A stretch of DNA of 57,092 nucleotides from Acidobacteriota bacterium (GTDB lineage Bacteria > Acidobacteriota > Terriglobia > Bryobacterales > Bryobacteraceae): NCBI GenBank assembly GCA_016213775.1, contig JACQZR010000166.1:1-57092 (forward strand). The letters are read 5' to 3'. A model generated the notes under the pieces. It did not search any database. It had not been told where the DNA came from and saw only the letters and a list, made by a program, of their open reading frames with translations. Below are positions 9,652-18,186 of this stretch, in pieces (the first letter of the stretch is position 1; each line of letters starts with the position of its first letter). The position numbers and the translations under genes are program-made.

Positions 9652-10794
9652 TCACTTCAGCTTCCCTTCCGTACTGAACCAGATTGCGTTCGGAGCATCG
9701 GAGCGAGCGGCAACAATGTCGGGCCAACCATCGCCGTCGAGGTCCGCAATCGCCACCCCGTAGACCGCGCCTTTGCCGTCGTTCCACTTCACCTCCTGGA
9801 AGGCCTTGCCAGCGCCATCGTTGAACAACACCGATCCTGGGGACCGCACTTTGCCGACGATGATGTCCGGCTTGCGATCGCGGTTCATGTCGGCAATGGC
9901 GATGGAATAAACCGCGGCTTTATCCTGTTGCAGAGCCACCGGCGCTGCGAATGCCCTGCCGCCATTGTTGCGATACATGCTAACCCCGCCCCGTTCCTCG
10001 CCCATCACCAGATCGGGCCTGCCGTCGCCATCCAGATCTCCCGCGGCGGCAGCGCGTATTTGCGATTTCTCCGGACCATAAGCTGTGGAAGTGGCGAACA
10101 TCCCTTTGCCGTCGTTCCAGAGGACCACGCTGCGGCCTCCGTCGCGATGGGGCACACAAAGGTCGATTGCTCCGTCGCCGTCAAAATCCGCGGCAACGAT
10201 GATGGTGGCGGATTCGGTGGCGAGCGGAGTGCAAGCAGGGAACGCGCCTTTGCGATTGTTGAGACACACATAGCTGGGAGTGGCTTTCGCAGACCCGCTG
10301 CGGTTTGCAGCTATGATATCGGGGTACTTGTCACCGTTGAGGTCGGCGAGTGTGACGTAGCGCGTGGACCAGTTGGGATCACCGAAAGTTCCGGTGACTT
10401 GAAAGCGACCTTTGCCATCGTTGCGGTAGACGAGCTTCCGATCCGGCTTGTCGTTGCTCACGACAAGATCGAGCGTTCTGTCGCCGTCCACATCGGCCAG
10501 CGCTGCGGTGTATGTGCGGTCCGGCGCGTCGGAAACATCGCTTGCCCGGAAACTCCCTTTGCTGTCGTTCAGCAGAACCCTGTTGTGCAGCGGCCAGTGG
10601 CGGCCCTTGGCGAGAAGGATGTCGGGATGGCCGTCGCCGTTCACATCGCCGATACTCGCGCCTGCCGAAGTCTCGCCTTTGTCCTCGAGCAGGAGGGCAC
10701 GATCGAACGAGCGAAAACTGGCCACAGGAGGGAGTGCGCGCAGCACGGCTATGCAGCAGATGAGGACGAGCATAGCGGGTACAGGTAGCCGCAT
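9652..10794 (-). CDS. Secreted FG-GAP/VCBS-repeat protein
   Basis: A 380-residue exported protein. A hydrophobic signal (MRLPVPAMLVLICCIAVLRAL) is followed by about seven FG-GAP/VCBS repeats, each with a calcium-binding type loop such as DVNGDGHPDILL, DVDGDRTLDLVV, DLNGDKYPDIIA, DFDGDGAIDLCV, DLDGDGRPDLVM, DMNRDRKPDIIV and DLDGDGWPDIVA. A seven-bladed integrin-like beta-propeller is expected. It lies 42 bases downstream of rhlE on the same strand. The ligand is unknown. Confidence 0.88.
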   Translation of the reverse strand: MRLPVPAMLVLICCIAVLRALPPVASFRSFDRALLLEDKGETSAGASIGDVNGDGHPDILLAKGRHWPLHNRVLLNDSKGSFRASDVSDAPDRTYTAALADVDGDRTLDLVVSNDKPDRKLVYRNDGKGRFQVTGTFGDPNWSTRYVTLADLNGDKYPDIIAANRSGSAKATPSYVCLNNRKGAFPACTPLATESATIIVAADFDGDGAIDLCVPHRDGGRSVVLWNDGKGMFATSTAYGPEKSQIRAAAAGDLDGDGRPDLVMGEERGGVSMYRNNGGRAFAAPVALQQDKAAVYSIAIADMNRDRKPDIIVGKVRSPGSVLFNDGAGKAFQEVKWNDGKGAVYGVAIADLDGDGWPDIVAARSDAPNAIWFSTEGKLK

Positions 10795-10836
10795 GATCCT
10801 GCTACCTTACCACACGCTGCGCGCGCGATTGGTGTC

Positions 10837-12063
10837 TTAGACCGCCATGCGGCGGCGGGCGTTCTGTCCGCGGAAGCGGCTGTTCTTGAAGGACGACTTG
10901 GCGGCGATCTTCTCGTAGAACGCCTTCGGCGCGGGCTGGATGATTTCCATGTCGCTATCGACCACCTGCTTTTCCAGCCGGACCCGGAGTGTACGTTCGA
11001 TGTTGCGGATTTCGCTGCGTTCGGCGTGCGTGCTGAAGGTGGAGGCGAGGCCGAGAGCACCGGCGCGGCCTGTCCGGCCAACCCGGTGAATGAAGTCCTC
11101 GGGTACCTGCGGCAGATCGTAATTGACGACATGGCCGATGCCATCAACGTGAATGCCGCGAGCGGCGACGTCAGTGGCTACCAGCACGCGGTAGCGGTTT
11201 TCCTTGAACCCGCGCAGTGCTTCATTGCGCTGATTCTGCGTCCGGTCGCCATGGATGCGCGTCGCTTTGAGTCCGGCGGCGGCCAGGTTCTTGGCCAGCC
11301 GGTCGACTCCATGCTTGGTGCGCGCAAAGACGAGGAACGAACCCTGGTCCTGCTTCAACAGACGCACCAGCAGGCTGAACTTGCGATCGTGCTCCACTTC
11401 GTAATGATGCAGATTCACCTTTTCGTGTGGCTTGGTGGCGGAACCGACGGAAATGCGAACAGGGTTGCGCAGGTGCGCATCCACGAGGTGCGCGACGGAC
11501 TTCTCAATCGTTGCTGAGAAGAACAGCGTCTGGCGCGTCGGCGGCGTTGCTTTCAGGATGAGCCGCAGAGGAGGAAGAAACCCCATGTCGAGCATGCGGT
11601 CGGCTTCGTCCAACACCACGAACTGGACGTGGCTGAGGTCCGCGAGGCGGCGATCGAGAAAATCACAAAGGCGGCCCGGCGTCGCAATCAGCACTTGTGC
11701 ACCTTCGCGAATCTTCTTTAACTGGCCGCTTTCGTTGATGCCGCCAACAACGACGGCCGAACGAACGCCAGTGCCCGCTGCCAGTTTGCCAAAGGTTTCG
11801 TTGATTTGTATCGCCAGTTCGCGAGTGGGGCTGAGCACAACGGCTTTTACGCCCTTCTTTGGGTTCTGGGCGAGGGAATGCAACACCGGGATGAGGAAGC
11901 CGAGCGTCTTGCCGGTTCCTGTCTGCGCGGTGGCCACCACGTCATGGCCGGCCATTGCCGGCGGGATTGCTTGTGCCTGCACGGGAGTGGGGTTCACGTA
12001 GCCGTGCTTGCTGAGGTTGCTCTGCAGGACAGAGCTCAGGGGTAGTTCGGAGAATTGGTTCAT
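10837..12063 (-). CDS. rhlE: DEAD-box RNA helicase, RhlE type
   Basis: A 408-residue cytoplasmic RNA helicase. ATG 12063 gives the standard N-terminus MNQFSELPLSS followed by the Q motif (TPVQAQAIP). The core motifs are in order: Walker A AQTGTGKT, PTRELA, TPGRL, DEAD (VVLDEADRMLD), SAT (FFSATIE), ATDVAARGIH and HRVGRTGRAG. A short basic tail ends in RFRGQNARRRMAV. RhlE proteins act in ribosome assembly and RNA turnover. The 5' leader contains a perfect inverted repeat (12121-12152) that could be an operator or an RNA hairpin. Confidence 0.93.
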   Translation of the reverse strand: MNQFSELPLSSVLQSNLSKHGYVNPTPVQAQAIPPAMAGHDVVATAQTGTGKTLGFLIPVLHSLAQNPKKGVKAVVLSPTRELAIQINETFGKLAAGTGVRSAVVVGGINESGQLKKIREGAQVLIATPGRLCDFLDRRLADLSHVQFVVLDEADRMLDMGFLPPLRLILKATPPTRQTLFFSATIEKSVAHLVDAHLRNPVRISVGSATKPHEKVNLHHYEVEHDRKFSLLVRLLKQDQGSFLVFARTKHGVDRLAKNLAAAGLKATRIHGDRTQNQRNEALRGFKENRYRVLVATDVAARGIHVDGIGHVVNYDLPQVPEDFIHRVGRTGRAGALGLASTFSTHAERSEIRNIERTLRVRLEKQVVDSDMEIIQPAPKAFYEKIAAKSSFKNSRFRGQNARRRMAV

Positions 12064-12120
12064 TGATTGTGTTCGAAGTTTCGTATTTGGCTGGAGGGAT
12101 GTCCGCGCCAGCTTCCCGTG

Positions 12121-12152
12121 TACTGTCAACCGTCCGTCCTTGTTTGACAGTA
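12121..12152. repeat. Perfect 9-bp inverted repeat in the rhlE / PLP-enzyme divergent spacer
   Basis: TACTGTCAA (12121-12129) and TTGACAGTA (12144-12152) are exact reverse complements separated by 14 bases. A second small hairpin (CTTCA at 12155-12159, TGAAG at 12164-12168) follows. The position is 58 bases before the rhlE start and about 156 bases before the divergent PLP-enzyme start. Confidence 0.6.
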
Positions 12153-12307
12153 GGCTTCAGGTTTGAAGACTCCCGGGATATACACTGGACCCAGGGGAAG
12201 CTCGCGGCCAAGATGCACGCCAAGAAGATCGTGCAGCCAAAGACTCTATTATCATAGCACAAGTGCCTGGCCCCTTTTGCCTTGCGCGCTCTTGCGACAA
12301 TGGGCGA

Positions 12308-13435
12308 GTGCAAATTGAAACGATAGCCGTTCATGCCGGTCGCAAGGTGGATCCGGCAACGGGCGCGGTGGCGGCGCCCATCTACATGACCAGCACCTAC
12401 GAGCGCGATCCCGATGGAAAATGGCCCCGCGGCTACACCTATTCACGCGAAGAGAATCCGACGCGGGAGATGTTGGAGGGCGCGCTTGCGGCATTGGAAG
12501 ACGGGAAGGAGGCGCTCGCATTTGGGTCCGGGCTCGCGGCGGTGACGAGCGTGGTGCAGGCGATGGAACCCGGCGATCATCTCATCTTCCCCGATGATGT
12601 TTATCACGGGCTGCGCAAGGTGGTGAACGGAGTCTTTGCGAAGGCGAAGCTGGAAGTCTCCTTTGTGGACATCACCGATCCTGGTGCAGTGCGCGCGGCG
12701 GTGAAGCCCAACACCCGGCTTATCTGGGTGGAGACGCCATCAAATCCGATGCTGAAGATTTGCGACCTGGCGGCGATTGCCGGCATTGCCCGCAAGGCTA
12801 ACGCGATCAGCGTGGCCGACGGGACCTTCGCCACTCCGGTGCTGCAGCGGCCGATGGATTTTGGCATCGACATGGTGATGCACTCCACCACCAAGTTTAT
12901 TAGCGGGCACAGCGATGTCGTTGGAGGCGTGCTGATCACGAAGCACGACAACTACGCCTTTGAACGGGCGCGCAATTTTCAGCATTACGGGGGGGCGATT
13001 CCTTCGCCCTTCGATTGCTGGCTGGCGCGGCGAGGCATCGACACGCTGCCGTTGCGGGTGCGGCAGTCGTCGGCGAATGCGATGGCGTTGGCGCTGTGGC
13101 TGCAAGCGCATCCGGCTGTGGAGCAGGTGCATTATCCGGGATTGGCGTCACACCCGGGGCATGAGTTGGCGCGGCGGCAGATGCACGATGGGTTTGGCGG
13201 CATGCTCTCGTTTCAGATTCGCGGCGGCAAAGCGGAAGCGCTCGCGGTTACCGGGCGCGTGCGGGTGTTCACTCGCGCGACGAGCCTTGGCGGTACACAC
13301 AGTCTGATTGAGCACCGCGCGAGTACGGAAGGTCCTACAAGCAGGACACCGCAGAATCTGTTGCGGCTGAGCGTGGGGATTGAGAACGTGCAGGATCTGA
13401 CCGCGGATCTGGATGCGGCGCTCAACGCTGGCTGA
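12308..13435 (+). CDS. PLP-dependent trans-sulfuration enzyme (cystathionine gamma-synthase/lyase family)
   Basis: A 375-residue Cys/Met-metabolism enzyme, probably cytoplasmic. GTG 12308 (MQIETIAVHAGR) gives the family N-terminus. TYSREENPT is the YSRxxNPT motif; FGSGLAAVTSV is the SGxAA phosphate-binding turn; Asp171 (ADGTF) should contact the pyridine nitrogen; Lys196 in MHSTTKFISGHSD should form the Schiff base. The usual DNTF is DGTF here, a small deviation. The family includes gamma-synthase, gamma-lyase, beta-lyase and O-acylhomoserine sulfhydrylase, and sequence alone does not separate them. I saw no SAM riboswitch upstream. It overlaps the convergent SDR gene by 14 bases. Confidence 0.9.
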   Translation: MQIETIAVHAGRKVDPATGAVAAPIYMTSTYERDPDGKWPRGYTYSREENPTREMLEGALAALEDGKEALAFGSGLAAVTSVVQAMEPGDHLIFPDDVYHGLRKVVNGVFAKAKLEVSFVDITDPGAVRAAVKPNTRLIWVETPSNPMLKICDLAAIAGIARKANAISVADGTFATPVLQRPMDFGIDMVMHSTTKFISGHSDVVGGVLITKHDNYAFERARNFQHYGGAIPSPFDCWLARRGIDTLPLRVRQSSANAMALALWLQAHPAVEQVHYPGLASHPGHELARRQMHDGFGGMLSFQIRGGKAEALAVTGRVRVFTRATSLGGTHSLIEHRASTEGPTSRTPQNLLRLSVGIENVQDLTADLDAALNAG

Positions 13436-14150
13436 GGCCGCCATCCACCGCAATCAACTGGCCGGTGACAAAGTTGGAAGCCTTGAGAAAATAGACCACC
13501 GCTTCGGCGATTTCGTCGCCCGTGCCGGCGCGGGCGGCGGGAGTGGAGCGGATCATCGCATCGACGCGTTGGTCAGTCGGGCCATAGGGGATCACGCCGG
13601 GAGCAACGGAGTTCACCGTGATGCCGGGGGCGAAGGCCTTGGCGAGCGCGCGCGTCAAGTGGATGACGCCTGCCTTGGATGCGCAGTAATGGGCATGCTC
13701 GGCCCACGGACGGATGCCGCCGAGCGAGCTGATGTTCACGATGCGTCCGCCGTCATGCTTGTGCATCAGCAGCGCCCCCTGCTGGCAGCAGAAGAAGGTC
13801 GCTTTGAGATTCACAGAGTGGACGTAATCCCAATCGGCTTCCGTCAGCTCGAACGGGTGAAAGCGGGTGAAACGGGCGGCGTTGTTCACCAAGCCATATA
13901 GCGGGCCGTACTGCGAGTCGATCTCCTGAAACATGCGTACAATGTCGGGAACGCTTTCCAGATCGGCGCTGAGCATGCCTTCGGCTCGGCAATCATCGGC
14001 GGTCTGGCGGGCTTCCTCTTCCGAGGTGTTGTAGTGAATGAGCACGCGCGCGCCTTCGCGATGGAGGCGCAGGGCTATGTCGCGGCCGATGCGTTTGGCT
14101 GCGCCAGTGACGAGCACCAGGCGTCCGGTGATGCTAGAGGCTTGGTTCAT
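13422..14150 (-). CDS. SDR-family oxidoreductase, pteridine-reductase-like
   Basis: A 242-residue short-chain dehydrogenase. The nucleotide-binding motif is TGAAKRIG: the TGxxxRxG form, with Arg, seen in NADPH-dependent pteridine reductases and FolM rather than the usual TGxxxGxG. LVNNAARF (NNAG-like), the Ser of NISSLGG and the catalytic YCASK follow, and VDGGL closes the fold. Substrate is uncertain: dihydropterin reduction or a generic carbonyl reduction are both possible. Its start overlaps the end of the MFS gene by 17 bases, so it is the last member of an overlapping gene chain. Confidence 0.85.
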   Translation of the reverse strand: MNQASSITGRLVLVTGAAKRIGRDIALRLHREGARVLIHYNTSEEEARQTADDCRAEGMLSADLESVPDIVRMFQEIDSQYGPLYGLVNNAARFTRFHPFELTEADWDYVHSVNLKATFFCCQQGALLMHKHDGGRIVNISSLGGIRPWAEHAHYCASKAGVIHLTRALAKAFAPGITVNSVAPGVIPYGPTDQRVDAMIRSTPAARAGTGDEIAEAVVYFLKASNFVTGQLIAVDGGLSQR

Positions 14151-15426
14151 GCACTTCCACTTCTTTGGGGTCTATGCCTTCGAGCGCGGGCTCGGGAAGG
14201 CGTCCGGATGCGTTGAGAGCGAGCCACCAGAAGGCGGTGAGGGAACTCGCGATGCCGGACACGACGCCGATAGCGCGGGGGCTGTAGTGCTGGCTGGCGA
14301 ATCCGGCGGCGGTCATCGAGAGCATCATCATGCCCCAGCTTAGCGTTTCCATTGTCGCGAAGACGCGTCCGCGGTATTGGTCGGAAACGTGGCGCAGAAG
14401 CTGCGAGAAGTTGAGCACGGAACTCACGGCGATGGCTGATCGCGAAAGGGCGATGAAGACGAGTGCCCAGGCGAAACTTCTCATCTGCGAGAAGACGACG
14501 TAGGCGCCACCGTGGATGAGGTAACAAGCTACCACGGTACGTTTGTACTCGTTAAACGTGAGGGTTGGGCCCACGCGGTGAGCGAAGAAACCGCCGATCA
14601 GCAGGCCGATGCCGGCGCATGCCCAGATGGTGCCGATGCCGCCCGCGCCTCTGTGAAACACGTTTTCACCGAAGAGGCTGAACAGGATCTGCGCGGCGCC
14701 GCCGCCGCTGGCCCAACCGACGGCGAGCAAGGCGATGCCGCTGAACAGAGGGACGCTTCTCATGTAGCGCAGACCCTCGACGTATTCGTGCCAGGGCCGT
14801 GCGACTTCGTTTTCAGTGAGCGGCTCGCGCTGCGCCTGGAACGATCCGCCGGGAACCTGTAATCGCGAGATGCACCAGGCCGAAAAGAGGAACGAAAGGC
14901 TGTTGAGGAAGAAAGCCCACTCATAGCCGAATGAGGTGACGCTCGCCCCACCGAGCATTGTCCCGATGGTGAGCGTGGACCACTGCGTGGTTTGGGTCAG
15001 CGAATTCGCGGTGTGGAGCTGCTCTTTGGTGGCGATCCGCGGAAGGATGGATGCGCGCCCGCTGGTGAAGAACGGCGACGCCAGCATGAGTAGAGCGCTT
15101 AACAAGTAAAGCGCTTTGCCGCTGTTGGCATTAATGGTGAAGATGAAACAGGCGGCCACCACGGCGCGAACCAGATCGCTGGCGATCATGATTTTCTTGC
15201 GGTCGAGACGGTCGAGCAAAACACCGGCGAGGGGCCCCGCGAGAATTGCCGGGATGGCGCGCGAGAGGAGTACGCCGGTCACCACCATGCCGGAATTGGC
15301 ATGCTGCACAGCGAGGCTGAAGACCGCGATGTTATTGAAGTGGTCGCCGACTTCGCTCACCACTTGACCGAGCCACGTGTAGCGGTAGTTGCGGTTCTCC
15401 CGCAGCAGCTCCAGGAATCCGGACAT
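14134..15426 (-). CDS. MFS transporter (enterobactin-exporter-like)
   Basis: A 430-residue protein with about twelve hydrophobic segments. The frame is open further upstream, but ATG 15426 (MSGFLELLRENRNYRYTW) gives the standard start of the EntS-like/MFS_3 group. The TM2-3 loop carries GVLLDRLDRKK, a recognisable MFS motif A (GxLaDrxGrkk). The start and the EamA stop share one base (TGATG). Efflux is the usual role of this group; the cargo is unknown. Position next to the racemase/GNAT pair suggests export of an amino acid derivative, which is inference. Confidence 0.88.
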   Translation of the reverse strand: MSGFLELLRENRNYRYTWLGQVVSEVGDHFNNIAVFSLAVQHANSGMVVTGVLLSRAIPAILAGPLAGVLLDRLDRKKIMIASDLVRAVVAACFIFTINANSGKALYLLSALLMLASPFFTSGRASILPRIATKEQLHTANSLTQTTQWSTLTIGTMLGGASVTSFGYEWAFFLNSLSFLFSAWCISRLQVPGGSFQAQREPLTENEVARPWHEYVEGLRYMRSVPLFSGIALLAVGWASGGGAAQILFSLFGENVFHRGAGGIGTIWACAGIGLLIGGFFAHRVGPTLTFNEYKRTVVACYLIHGGAYVVFSQMRSFAWALVFIALSRSAIAVSSVLNFSQLLRHVSDQYRGRVFATMETLSWGMMMLSMTAAGFASQHYSPRAIGVVSGIASSLTAFWWLALNASGRLPEPALEGIDPKEVEVHEPSL

Positions 15427-16337
15427 CAGGCGCGCTCCGTCAGAAACACGCCGGTGAGAACGAGGGATCCGCCGGCGACGAGCGCCGAGGAGATGTGGTC
15501 CCCCATGAGGAACACGCCGAGCATGGTGGCCATCACCGGTTGAAGGTAGCTGAATGTCGACACGCGCGATGCGGGGATATAGGTGAGCGCGTAGTAGAAG
15601 ATGAGGTACGCCACCGCTGACGGGAAGACCGCCATGTAGACGATGCTGAGCCAGCCGGGCATCGTGACTTGTGCCAGGTTGAAGTGCGCCAGCTCCCAGG
15701 CAACGACGGGCAGCAGCACGAGCCCGCCGCCGAGGAATCCGAACGTGTTGATGGTGAGCCCGCCATGCCTCTGCGTCAGCTTCTTGCTGAGCACGGCGAA
15801 GGCGGCGAACGAGCTTCCGGAGAGGAAGATCAGAAGGTCTCCGAGCAGTGTCGCGCGGCCGTGGGGATCGTTCACGGTTTGCAGCACGCCAACGCCGGTG
15901 ATGGCCACCAGCATGCCGCCGGCCCGGACGAGGCTCATTCGCTCCACCTTCATGAACATCGAGATGATGAGGACTTGCAGCGGCATCAGACCGGTGATGA
16001 TGGCTGCGTGGGTGGTGCTGGTGCGGTTGAGGCCGAGCAGGAAGAGCACCTGGTTGAACGTGACACCGATCACGCCAAGCCCTAACAGGACGGGGACGTC
16101 CTTGGCGGTCCACGGTTCTTTATCCAACTGGCGGCCTTTCCACATGTACAGCGGCAGCAGGATAAGACCCGCCAGCAGCGCACGGATGCTCGCCGCCAGC
16201 AGCGCAGGAAAATCGCGCAAGGCCACGCGCGCCACAACAAAGTTGAGAGCCCAGAAACCCACCATCAGCGTGAGCAATGCATAGAGCAATGCGGCCGATG
16301 GCCGTCTACTTCCATCGCTCAACGGAGAGTCTCCCAT
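15426..16337 (-). CDS. EamA-family (DMT) transporter
   Basis: A 303-residue inner-membrane protein of the drug/metabolite transporter superfamily: ten hydrophobic segments in two EamA halves (roughly residues 15-145 and 160-300). GFWALNFVVARVAL in the first helix is the typical signature, and the second-half helix has FPSAVAYLIFYYAL. Members export amino acids and other metabolites. It overlaps the enolase-family gene upstream by 19 bases and the MFS gene downstream by one base. Confidence 0.9.
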   Translation of the reverse strand: MGDSPLSDGSRRPSAALLYALLTLMVGFWALNFVVARVALRDFPALLAASIRALLAGLILLPLYMWKGRQLDKEPWTAKDVPVLLGLGVIGVTFNQVLFLLGLNRTSTTHAAIITGLMPLQVLIISMFMKVERMSLVRAGGMLVAITGVGVLQTVNDPHGRATLLGDLLIFLSGSSFAAFAVLSKKLTQRHGGLTINTFGFLGGGLVLLPVVAWELAHFNLAQVTMPGWLSIVYMAVFPSAVAYLIFYYALTYIPASRVSTFSYLQPVMATMLGVFLMGDHISSALVAGGSLVLTGVFLTERA

Positions 16338-17434
16338 CGCTCGGTGATGGAGTGGAGGAAATCGAGATCGATATCATAGCCGAAGCCAGGGTTGTCCCGC
16401 GTGATGATGGTGCCGTTGGCCGTGGTCTCGACGGCGGGGCGGATGATGTCCTGCTTCCAATAGCGCTTGCTCGCGGAGACATCACCGGGGAGAACGAAGT
16501 TGGGCAGCGTGGCGAGCGCGATGTTGTGGGCGCGGCCGATGCCGGCTTCGAGCATGCCGCCGCACCAAACCGGCACGTTGTGCGCCATCGCCACGTCATG
16601 CACGCGTTTGGCTTCGGCGAAGCCGCCGACGCGCCCCAGCTTGATGTTGATGATGCCGCAGGCCTTCATGCGAATGGCCTGCTCTGCCTGATGCGCCGAG
16701 CGTATGCACTCGTCCAGACAGATGGGGGTTTGGAGCGCGGCCTGGAGTTGCACGTGGTCGATGATTTCGTCGTGGGCGAGTGGCTGTTCGATCATCATCA
16801 GGTAGAACTCGTCAAGGCGTTTCAGGCGGTCGATGTCGGCCAGCGTGTAGGCGCTGTTGGCATCGGCCATCAGTTTGATGCCGGGGAACTGCGCGCGGAT
16901 TTCGCGGATCACGTCGACGTCCCAACCGGGTTTAATCTTCACCTTGATGCGCTGGTAGCCGTCGTTCACTTCCGTCTCGATCTTTTTGAGCAGTTGCGGG
17001 ACGGTGTCCTGAATGCCAATGGACACGCCGCAGGGAATCTCCTTGCGCGCGCCGCCACCAATCTGCTTCCATAGCGAGGTGTCGTTGAGGCGGGCTTCGA
17101 GATCCCAGCAGGCCGCCTCCAAGCCGCCGCGGGCCATGTTGTGGCCGCGAATATGGGCCGATCGCCCGCCAACTTCATCCGCCGATGCGAACTCGTGGTT
17201 GAGCACGCGCGGGGCGACGAAATCCTTGAGGATGAGCCAGGCGGAATCGGTCCACTCTTCGTTGTAGAAAGGGTTCTCGCCGCAGGTGACTTCGCCCCAG
17301 CCGGAGAGGCCGCCGCACTTGACTTCCACCAGCACCATGGCGCGTTCGTAGGTGCGTCCGAAACTGGTTTCAAAGAAGTGGACCAGGGGCATGCGGATGC
17401 GGCGCAGCACGATTTCATCAATGCGGAAACTCAT
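16319..17434 (-). CDS. Enolase-superfamily enzyme, OSBS/N-succinylamino acid racemase type
   Basis: A 371-residue enzyme of the NSAR/OSBS subfamily. The capping domain (about 1-125) is followed by a barrel with all expected residues: KxK as K164-V-K166 (RIKVKIKPG), metal ligands D191 (MADAN), E216 (IEQPL) and D241 (LDECI), and the second catalytic base K265 (INIKLGRVGG). Close relatives make o-succinylbenzoate for menaquinone, racemise N-succinylamino acids, or do both. No other menaquinone gene is in this window, whereas a GNAT gene overlaps its start by four bases. That context favours the racemase role with succinylated D-amino acids, as in the pathway described in Geobacillus. Confidence 0.88.
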   Translation of the reverse strand: MSFRIDEIVLRRIRMPLVHFFETSFGRTYERAMVLVEVKCGGLSGWGEVTCGENPFYNEEWTDSAWLILKDFVAPRVLNHEFASADEVGGRSAHIRGHNMARGGLEAACWDLEARLNDTSLWKQIGGGARKEIPCGVSIGIQDTVPQLLKKIETEVNDGYQRIKVKIKPGWDVDVIREIRAQFPGIKLMADANSAYTLADIDRLKRLDEFYLMMIEQPLAHDEIIDHVQLQAALQTPICLDECIRSAHQAEQAIRMKACGIINIKLGRVGGFAEAKRVHDVAMAHNVPVWCGGMLEAGIGRAHNIALATLPNFVLPGDVSASKRYWKQDIIRPAVETTANGTIITRDNPGFGYDIDLDFLHSITERWETLR

Positions 17435-18186
17435 TTGCTCTCCAATTCGCTCAACAGGTAAATGCCCTCTTTGGCAGTGGATTCAAAACCGCTCACCTCC
17501 AAGCCGTTGCGGAAGTGCCGTTGGAACTGCTCGCGCAAACTATCCTGGACTTCGCGGGCGCGGGCCGGGTCATTCTTGCGAATGTCAGCGATTCCGGCGG
17601 GGACGCAGATCTTTTCCACGTATGCGGGCCGGTTGAAGGGCTGCTTGCTGACGATGGCATGGACGCGCGGCGAATCGATGTACCATTCTGCCACGCAGCG
17701 GTCCGTTGGGAGTCCGCCATGCAGATGGCTTGATGTGGTTCCGTACTGGTTGGGTACGTAGCGCCGGACCACTGCCCCGAGGCGTTCCATGTTGAAGAAG
17801 GCGTTCTTCAACTCCATCGGATCGAAGGTCCATTCGATGAGTGGGATTCCACGGGAGAGCGCTTCTTGGCGCTGCAGCAGTTTGAGGCTCCGTCCCAGTC
17901 CGCGGTCGCGATAGGCGGCAAGAGTGCCGAGCATGTGGCTGTGGAGATAATATTTGCCTCCGGCCTTCAAGCCTGGAATGGCAATGAGGAACGCCACCAT
18001 CTTTTTGCCATCGAACGCGCCCAGAGTCTGGCCGCCCACTTTGTTGGCGACGACAAACAACCGCCGCGGCAGGAGTTCGATATCCTCAAAACCCCAGATG
18101 ATTTTTTGCAGTTGAACAGCTTCTTCGAATTCGGCGAATGTTGTTAGCGGCCGGGTTTCGATGACAGGTTCTTGGCTTGCTGCCAC
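17431..18186 (-). CDS. GNAT-family acyltransferase (COG3375-like)
   Basis: A 251-residue predicted N-acyltransferase. The core motif A is LGTLAAYRDRGLGRSLKLLQRQ, with RDRGLGR as the acyl-CoA pyrophosphate loop. Further conserved blocks are WTFDPMELKNAFFNMERLGAV and YVPNQYG. Members of this group are repeatedly found next to OSBS/NSAR-type enolases; in Geobacillus the equivalent protein is a succinyl-CoA:D-amino acid N-succinyltransferase. Here the two genes overlap by four bases (ATGA), which supports the same partnership. The acyl donor and amine acceptor are not provable from sequence. Confidence 0.85.
   Translation of the reverse strand: MAASQEPVIETRPLTTFAEFEEAVQLQKIIWGFEDIELLPRRLFVVANKVGGQTLGAFDGKKMVAFLIAIPGLKAGGKYYLHSHMLGTLAAYRDRGLGRSLKLLQRQEALSRGIPLIEWTFDPMELKNAFFNMERLGAVVRRYVPNQYGTTSSHLHGGLPTDRCVAEWYIDSPRVHAIVSKQPFNRPAYVEKICVPAGIADIRKNDPARAREVQDSLREQFQRHFRNGLEVSGFESTAKEGIYLLSELESK

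Noticed and set aside
9493-10788. Long plus-strand frame of 431 codons
   Set aside because: It is antisense to the FG-GAP repeat gene, whose repeated DxDGDGxxD codons keep the opposite strand open.
12064-12307. Possible SAM riboswitch before the trans-sulfuration gene
   Set aside because: None of the conserved SAM-riboswitch core sequences is visible; only simple inverted repeats are present.
15427-16113. N-terminal extension of the MFS frame
   Set aside because: It lies across the EamA gene in another frame, is Arg/His-rich without hydrophobic segments, and ATG 15426 gives the normal MFS start.
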